NCBI GenBank assembly: GCA_017455435.1
Contig: JAFTAU010000023.1
Location: forward strand, 78,596 to 142,595
Length of the DNA stretch: 64,000 nt
Origin: Lachnospiraceae bacterium
GTDB taxonomy: Bacteria > Bacillota > Clostridia > Lachnospirales > Lachnospiraceae
Direction of reading: 5' to 3'
In this document: positions 60,215-64,000 of the stretch, in pieces
Position numbering within the stretch: the first letter of the stretch is position 1
Layout of the letters: every line of letters starts with the position of its first letter
Notes under the pieces: generated by a model
Databases searched by the model: none
What the model was told of the DNA's origin: nothing
The model's input: only the letters and a program-made list of their open reading frames with translations
Made by a program: the position numbers and the translations under genes

Positions 60215-61606
60215 ATGAAAAAACTGATTGCTATACTGCTTTCGGCGGCATTTATCGTTTGCGCGGCGGGATGCGGCGTAGAAACCGGGACAACGAAAGA
60301 AAGCGGACAGACCCACGCGGAGCACGAGGGTTTTGCGATTATGCTGGCGCGTTATCCGGATCAGGCTGTATACCCGAACGAAGAGGATTTCATCGGAAAA
60401 GACGGCATTTTTGACGATGAGGGCTGGGAAAAGGTTTACGAGCCGTACAGTCAGCAGACGCAGGAGCGGCGCGAAGCCCTGCAGGATTATGACGGTGCTC
60501 TGGATAATTATTTCAAAAAAGCGATTACCACATTTCTCGGCGGAAACGATGGCGAAAACTGCATTTGCTCGCCGGTCAATGTTTTTGCGGCGACGGCAAT
60601 GCTGGCCGAAGTGACGGACGGCGAGAGCCGCGCACAGCTTCTTAGTGCACTCGGAATAAAAGATATGGAACAGCTTCGCGCGCTGGCGGCGGCGATCTGG
60701 ACAGGCACATATCAAGACGACGTGGCCGCAAAGTGCCTTTCGGCGAATTCATTCTGGCTGCGGGACGACATGAATTATAAGGAAGATACCCTGCAGATTC
60801 TGAGGGACAAATATTACGCCAGCGCTTTTGCGGGCAAGATGAGCGACCCCGCGTACACCAAGGCACTGCAGGACTGGATCAATGAGCAGACCGGCGGGCT
60901 GCTGAAGGAGCAGGCGGGCGGACTGGAGCTCGCTCCGGAGACCATATGCGCACTCGTCTCCACGCTGTATTTCAAAGGCAAATGGGCGGAGGAATTCCTC
61001 TCCGGTCAGACCGCTTCTGAGACGTTCCATGCGAAGTCCGGCGATATTACTTATGATTTCATGCACCAAAGTATCGAAGGAACATATTTCTTCGGTGAAA
61101 AATTCGGCGCGATAGAAAAAGACTTTGAGGGCACCGATATTTCGATGTGGTTCATCCTGCCGGATGAGGGCACTGACGCGGAAGCGCTGCTGCAGGACGA
61201 CGAGGCGCTGTCATTTCTGATTGACCGCGATAAAGAAGGCCGCGAAAACAGCAAGCGGCTGATGATAAATATGGCCGTTCCCAAATTTGATGTGAATTCC
61301 GACCTTAATCTGAATGAGGCTTTTAAAAAGCTGGGGATAGAGAATGTTTTTGAGCTTGACAGGTCTGACTTTTCGCCGTTGACGGACGATACCGCGGTTT
61401 ATCTGTCTCAGGTAAAACATGCGGCGCGTGTAAAGATTGACGAAGAAGGCTGTGAAGCAGCAGCCTTTACCGCGATGATGACCTGCGGCGCCGCGATGCC
61501 GCCGAACGAGAAAATTGACTTTGTCCTCGACCGGCCGTTTGTGTTTGCGATAACCGCCGGCACCGCGCAGCTGCCGCTGTTTGTGGGAGTGGTAAATCAG
61601 CCGTAA
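60215..61606 (+). CDS. Serpin-family protease inhibitor, lipoprotein
   Basis: 463 residues. Lipoprotein signal peptide (lipidated Cys20 in AAGC), an unusual N-terminal region of about 85 residues rich in acidic and aromatic residues, then the serpin fold (NCICSPVNVFAATAMLAEVT, LYFKGKWAEEF, FILPDEG, PKFDVNSDLNL). The hinge of the reactive loop is EEGCEAAAFTA near residue 415, with the small residues needed for loop insertion, so it should be inhibitory. Counting from the hinge, the scissile bond would be Ala-Ala in CGAAMPP, suggesting an elastase- or subtilisin-like target. Displayed outside the membrane. GAGGAGG lies five bases before the ATG; TATAAT at 60171. Confidence 0.92.
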   Translation: MKKLIAILLSAAFIVCAAGCGVETGTTKESGQTHAEHEGFAIMLARYPDQAVYPNEEDFIGKDGIFDDEGWEKVYEPYSQQTQERREALQDYDGALDNYFKKAITTFLGGNDGENCICSPVNVFAATAMLAEVTDGESRAQLLSALGIKDMEQLRALAAAIWTGTYQDDVAAKCLSANSFWLRDDMNYKEDTLQILRDKYYASAFAGKMSDPAYTKALQDWINEQTGGLLKEQAGGLELAPETICALVSTLYFKGKWAEEFLSGQTASETFHAKSGDITYDFMHQSIEGTYFFGEKFGAIEKDFEGTDISMWFILPDEGTDAEALLQDDEALSFLIDRDKEGRENSKRLMINMAVPKFDVNSDLNLNEAFKKLGIENVFELDRSDFSPLTDDTAVYLSQVKHAARVKIDEEGCEAAAFTAMMTCGAAMPPNEKIDFVLDRPFVFAITAGTAQLPLFVGVVNQP

Positions 61607-61638
61607 GGAGACTGAGGCAATACTATATTAATTAACAA

Positions 61639-61667
61639 GGCGGCACATTTACGTGCCGCCCGTTTTA
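61639..61667. terminator. Terminator of the serpin gene, possibly shared
   Basis: Perfect GGCGGCAC/GTGCCGCC stem with a six-base loop, followed by CGTTTTATTTG on the plus strand. It also lies 26 bp past the stop of the convergent beta-helix gene. Confidence 0.85.
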
Positions 61668-61692
61668 TTTGTTTTGCCTGTTACGCGGGTGC

Positions 61693-63180
61693 TTAAGTGG
61701 CTTGATTTCCGCTCGGTTTTTCGGGCGGGTTGCCGTCGGGTCTTTCCGGAGGCTGGCCGTTGCTGCCATCGGGCTTTGCCGGCGGTTGACCGTTGCCGGA
61801 TTTTTCAGACGAATTGCCGTCCGGTTTTTCCGGAGGCTGGTTTCCGCTGCCGGGAACCTGCCCGTTATCGCTCGGGGGCTGCATTCCACCATTTCCTTCG
61901 CTGACTTTTATCTCAATTGCCTCGCCCGTCTGTGCGCTTCCCTGTGTATACGCTTTTCCTCCAACTGTCAGGGTGTGACCGTTCAGGTCAATCGAATCTG
62001 CTTCACAAGTAAGAGCCGTGATATACGAGTCCCCTGTCAGAATCCATTTCGATCCGCCGGTCAGCTCCACATATACATCGCCTGCCGCTCCGTCCGGATT
62101 GATTGCTCCGGTAAACGTGCTTCCTTCTTTGAGATACAGGTTCAGGACCGACACTTCATCTACAATCATATCTCCGTCGATTTTCTGTCCGGTCGCGGTG
62201 AGATTGACCTGTCCTCCGTTCGAGCCTTCGCTGCCCCATCCGGCCGCGGCGGCTCTCAGGAAGGCGCCGTCTCCGTTATTGGTTATTTCCACGCCCGAGA
62301 GCGTGATGTCCGTCGCTGTGTTGTTTACAAAGAACACGTCTCCGTTGGCATTTGTAACGCTGCCGCCTGTCGCCGAGAACTGTGCCAGACCGCTGGCTGC
62401 GTCGCCGGACATTGACTGGTAAATCATTATCGCGTTGTAATAATCGGATTTGTCGTTGTTGTGCTTGTTGTTGTTCGCGTTCAGCGTAACGTTGTTGAGC
62501 GTCACGGAATTCTTTCCTTCCACAACGACGCCCTCCGAGGTGGTCGATGTGAGAACTGCATCGCTCACTGTGATGTCTGCCGTGGAGTATATTGCGGGCG
62601 AGCCGGTGCCGTCGGTGGTGTATTCGCCTCCGGTCACGGTAACGGTGCCACCGCCTCTGTCAGATCTGATTGCCGCCGATGAATTGCCTGTCGTATGAAT
62701 TGTCAGATTCGAGGCGTTCATTGTGCCGCCGCCGGTTGTCATCAGTCCACCGGAGCAGTTGCCGCTCGTGGTTATAGTCGAATCAGAAATGTTGACTACC
62801 GTGCCCTCTCCGTATGAGAACACCGCGTTAGCATGAGTGCCGTCAGTGGTGATGTCCATGTCGGAAAGCGTCAGCTGCGCGCCGTTAGTGGCAAAAATCG
62901 CTGAGTTTTCTCCGTAGAAATCGGCTTCATCGCCCTGTGAATCGCCCGTCTTTTTTACCGTGGCTCCGCTGTACCCGGCAGTTTCGCCGTCAACCTCGAT
63001 GGCGTGCCCGCCGTCCTCGCTGTTTTCGTAGATGCCGCCTGATTTAACCGATGCGGCTGTTGTGTCCGCTTCACTCGCTGCGCTGCTGCCATTTCCGGTC
63101 GCTGCACCGCATCCCGCAAATACCATTGATGCCGCCGCCAATATCGCGGCCATCACTTTCATTTTGTTTTTTATCTTCAT
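61693..63180 (-). CDS. Beta-helix lipoprotein with Pro/Gly-rich C-terminal tail
   Basis: 495 residues from the ATG at 63180 (GGAGG eight bases upstream). Signal peptide ends VFAGCG (lipidated Cys24). The body is a parallel beta-helix (ITTDGTHANAVFSYGEGTVV, GGGTMNASNLTIHTTGNS and similar coils). The final 65 residues are low complexity, repeating PPEKPDGN, PPAKPDGS and PPERPDGN, perhaps a wall-spanning or flexible tail. Resembles surface proteins of gut clostridia but no function is known to me. Its gene ends face to face with the serpin gene. Confidence 0.85.
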   Translation of the reverse strand: MKIKNKMKVMAAILAAASMVFAGCGAATGNGSSAASEADTTAASVKSGGIYENSEDGGHAIEVDGETAGYSGATVKKTGDSQGDEADFYGENSAIFATNGAQLTLSDMDITTDGTHANAVFSYGEGTVVNISDSTITTSGNCSGGLMTTGGGTMNASNLTIHTTGNSSAAIRSDRGGGTVTVTGGEYTTDGTGSPAIYSTADITVSDAVLTSTTSEGVVVEGKNSVTLNNVTLNANNNKHNNDKSDYYNAIMIYQSMSGDAASGLAQFSATGGSVTNANGDVFFVNNTATDITLSGVEITNNGDGAFLRAAAAGWGSEGSNGGQVNLTATGQKIDGDMIVDEVSVLNLYLKEGSTFTGAINPDGAAGDVYVELTGGSKWILTGDSYITALTCEADSIDLNGHTLTVGGKAYTQGSAQTGEAIEIKVSEGNGGMQPPSDNGQVPGSGNQPPEKPDGNSSEKSGNGQPPAKPDGSNGQPPERPDGNPPEKPSGNQAT

Positions 63181-63337
63181 TTTATTATCCTCCGTTTCAC
63201 CCTCTCGGGTATCTTTATGATACGGATTATAATGGCTGTTTTTGTATGATTTATGTAGAAAGTATGAATAAAGTGTGATAGGTGGCAATTCTCCAAAAAA
63301 CGCGAGGGATGCCTCTCAAGGCCCCCGGAATTGGTTG

Positions 63338-63760
63338 ATTTGAGTGCTATAGGCATACTTGCTCCTCAGCACTCTCGATATTGACGGTTTTGGCTCCTGA
63401 TTGAGAGTGCTGTAGGCATACTTGCTCCTCAGCACTCTCGATATTAACTGTTTTGGCTCCTGATTGAGAGTGCTGTAGGCATACTTGCTCCTCAGCACTC
63501 TCGATATTGACTGTTTTGGCTTATGATTGAGAGTGCTGTAGGCATACTTGCTCCTCAGCACTCTCGATATTAACTGTTTTGGCTCCTGATTGAGAGTGCT
63601 GTAGGCATACTTGCTCCTCAGCACTCTCGATATTGACTGTTTTGGCTTCTGATTGAGAGTGCTATAAGCATACTTGCTCCTCAGCACTCTTGATATTGAC
63701 GGTTTATACACTTAACGGGGAGTGCTATGAGCATACATGCCTTTCAACACTCTCGGTTGG
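63338..63760. repeat. Tandem array of a 63-bp hairpin repeat (about 6.5 copies)
   Basis: Units start at 63401, 63464, 63527, 63590 and 63653, with a nearly complete first copy from 63338 and a decayed copy to 63760. Each contains GAGAGTGCTG and CAGCACTCTC, a 10-bp stem around a loop of about 17 bases. Differences between copies are few and mostly outside the stem. Because 63 is a multiple of three, one minus-strand frame stays open through it, but it lacks a ribosome site. Different in sequence from the 53-bp array at 28.3 kb but alike in design. Confidence 0.9.
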
Positions 63761-63795
63761 AATATCATCACAAAAATAATCAAAGTTGTCCGCCT

Positions 63796-63825
63796 TTGTC
63801 ACAAAGTTTTGTGTTATAGTATATG
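63796..63825 (+). promoter_or_regulatory. Promoter-like sequence before the candidate small RNA
   Basis: TTGTCA at 63796-63801 is followed by overlapping TATAGT (63815) and TATATG (63820; 18-base spacing). The spacing to the better -10 is short (13 bases), so the exact promoter is uncertain. Confidence 0.4.
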
Positions 63826-63932
63826 CGTCGGGAAGTGGATAAAAACCGGCGGCTGAAAAATCACAACTAAATATCTCGGGACTTCCTTCGGGAGCCCGCT
63901 TTACGCAGAGTGCATATCGCCTCTGCGTTTTT
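63826..63932 (+). ncRNA. Candidate small RNA or terminated leader, about 105 nt
   Basis: Between the promoter-like sequence and an intrinsic terminator (ACGCAGAG/CTCTGCGT at 63903-63928 then five T residues) lies a non-coding stretch with a second hairpin, CGGG-A-CTTCC-TTC-GGGAG-CCCG (63877-63898). The 5' segment CGGGAAGT could alternatively pair with ACTTCC of that hairpin, so two mutually exclusive folds are possible. I could not match it to a known riboswitch, SRP RNA or 6S RNA. It could be the attenuated leader of a gene beyond the window; 63933-64000 shows only an ATTGGA/TCCAAT dyad and GC-rich sequence. Confidence 0.45.
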
Positions 63933-64000
63933 ATTGGAAAATATCCAATAAAGGGACATTTTGCCGCGCGGCCTTCAGGAATCGGCGCGGCGCCCGTCCC

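Noticed and set aside
63316..63711. 131-codon minus-strand frame encoding a 21-residue repeat (ISRVLRSKYAYSTLN)
   Set aside because: The 63-bp period preserves any open frame automatically; the GTG start has no ribosome site and the conserved element is a DNA/RNA palindrome.

Overview
The window looks like a chromosomal segment of an anaerobic, low-to-mid GC Gram-positive bacterium (Bacillota, most likely class Clostridia). Evidence: GGAGG-type ribosome binding sites before nearly every gene, a PyrR attenuator, QueT, a DUF1846 protein, the dnaE-pfkA pair, a polyphosphate-polymerase (VTC) fragment beside a Cthe_2159-type carbohydrate-binding protein, many lipoproteins with a lipobox, and an oxygen-sensitive glycyl radical enzyme. 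No rRNA, tRNA, CRISPR array, transposase or prophage was recognised.

Layout. (1) 1-20.7 kb: one long minus-strand operon of 14 genes with gaps of 58 bp or less, from a sigma-A-like promoter at 20.7 kb. It begins with an AraC regulator whose stop overlaps the start of a glycyl radical enzyme (ATGA). Then follow DeoC-type aldolase, zinc alcohol dehydrogenase, FGGY sugar kinase, SMP-30 lactonase, two sugar ABC permeases, a sugar-binding lipoprotein, a metallo-beta-lactamase (MBL) lipoprotein, a 1622-residue beta-helix lipoprotein, a GH127/DUF1680 glycosidase, an AEC carrier and a GH2 glycosidase cut by the window edge. (2) 20.8-28.3 kb: a GH31 glycosidase divergent from a LysR-TAXI-TRAP transporter operon, then queT with a probable preQ1 leader. 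(3) 28.3-39.2 kb: a 53-bp tandem hairpin array, a carbohydrate-binding lipoprotein, a deletion scar joining two gene fragments, and two very large NPCBM-repeat secreted proteins, one with an N-terminal ComEC-type MBL domain. (4) 39.4-42.7 kb: HAD phosphatase, a 216-bp palindromic element, and pyrR-uraA under an attenuator. (5) 42.7-49.1 kb: two secreted proteins sharing nine 24-residue TWWYVKNG-type repeats but with different N-terminal domains (LRR; C39-like peptidase), a membrane protein, an XRE regulator and remnants of an AbiE-like toxin-antitoxin locus. (6) 49.1-58.3 kb: housekeeping genes (MBL hydrolase, relA/spoT, pfkA, dnaE, DUF1846). (7) 58.4-64 kb: TPM and membrane proteins downstream of a Phd/RelE module, a lipoprotein serpin, a beta-helix lipoprotein, a 63-bp tandem hairpin array, and a candidate small RNA with promoter-like sequence and terminator.

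How the genes fit together. The main operon reads as a self-contained system: extracellular or cytoplasmic glycosidases release a sugar from a plant- or host-type glycan, an ABC importer lacking its own ATPase brings it in, and a lactonase, kinase, dehydrogenase, glycyl radical enzyme and class I aldolase catabolise it. The combination of a glycyl radical enzyme (active-site Cys-Met-Gly instead of the Cys-X-Glu of the diol dehydratases) with DeoC, an FGGY kinase and an alcohol dehydrogenase is the best candidate for an undescribed pathway here. Surface proteins elsewhere in the window (NPCBM, beta-helix, KxW-like repeats, serpin) suggest a glycan-rich, protease-rich habitat such as a gut or rumen; that habitat is inference.
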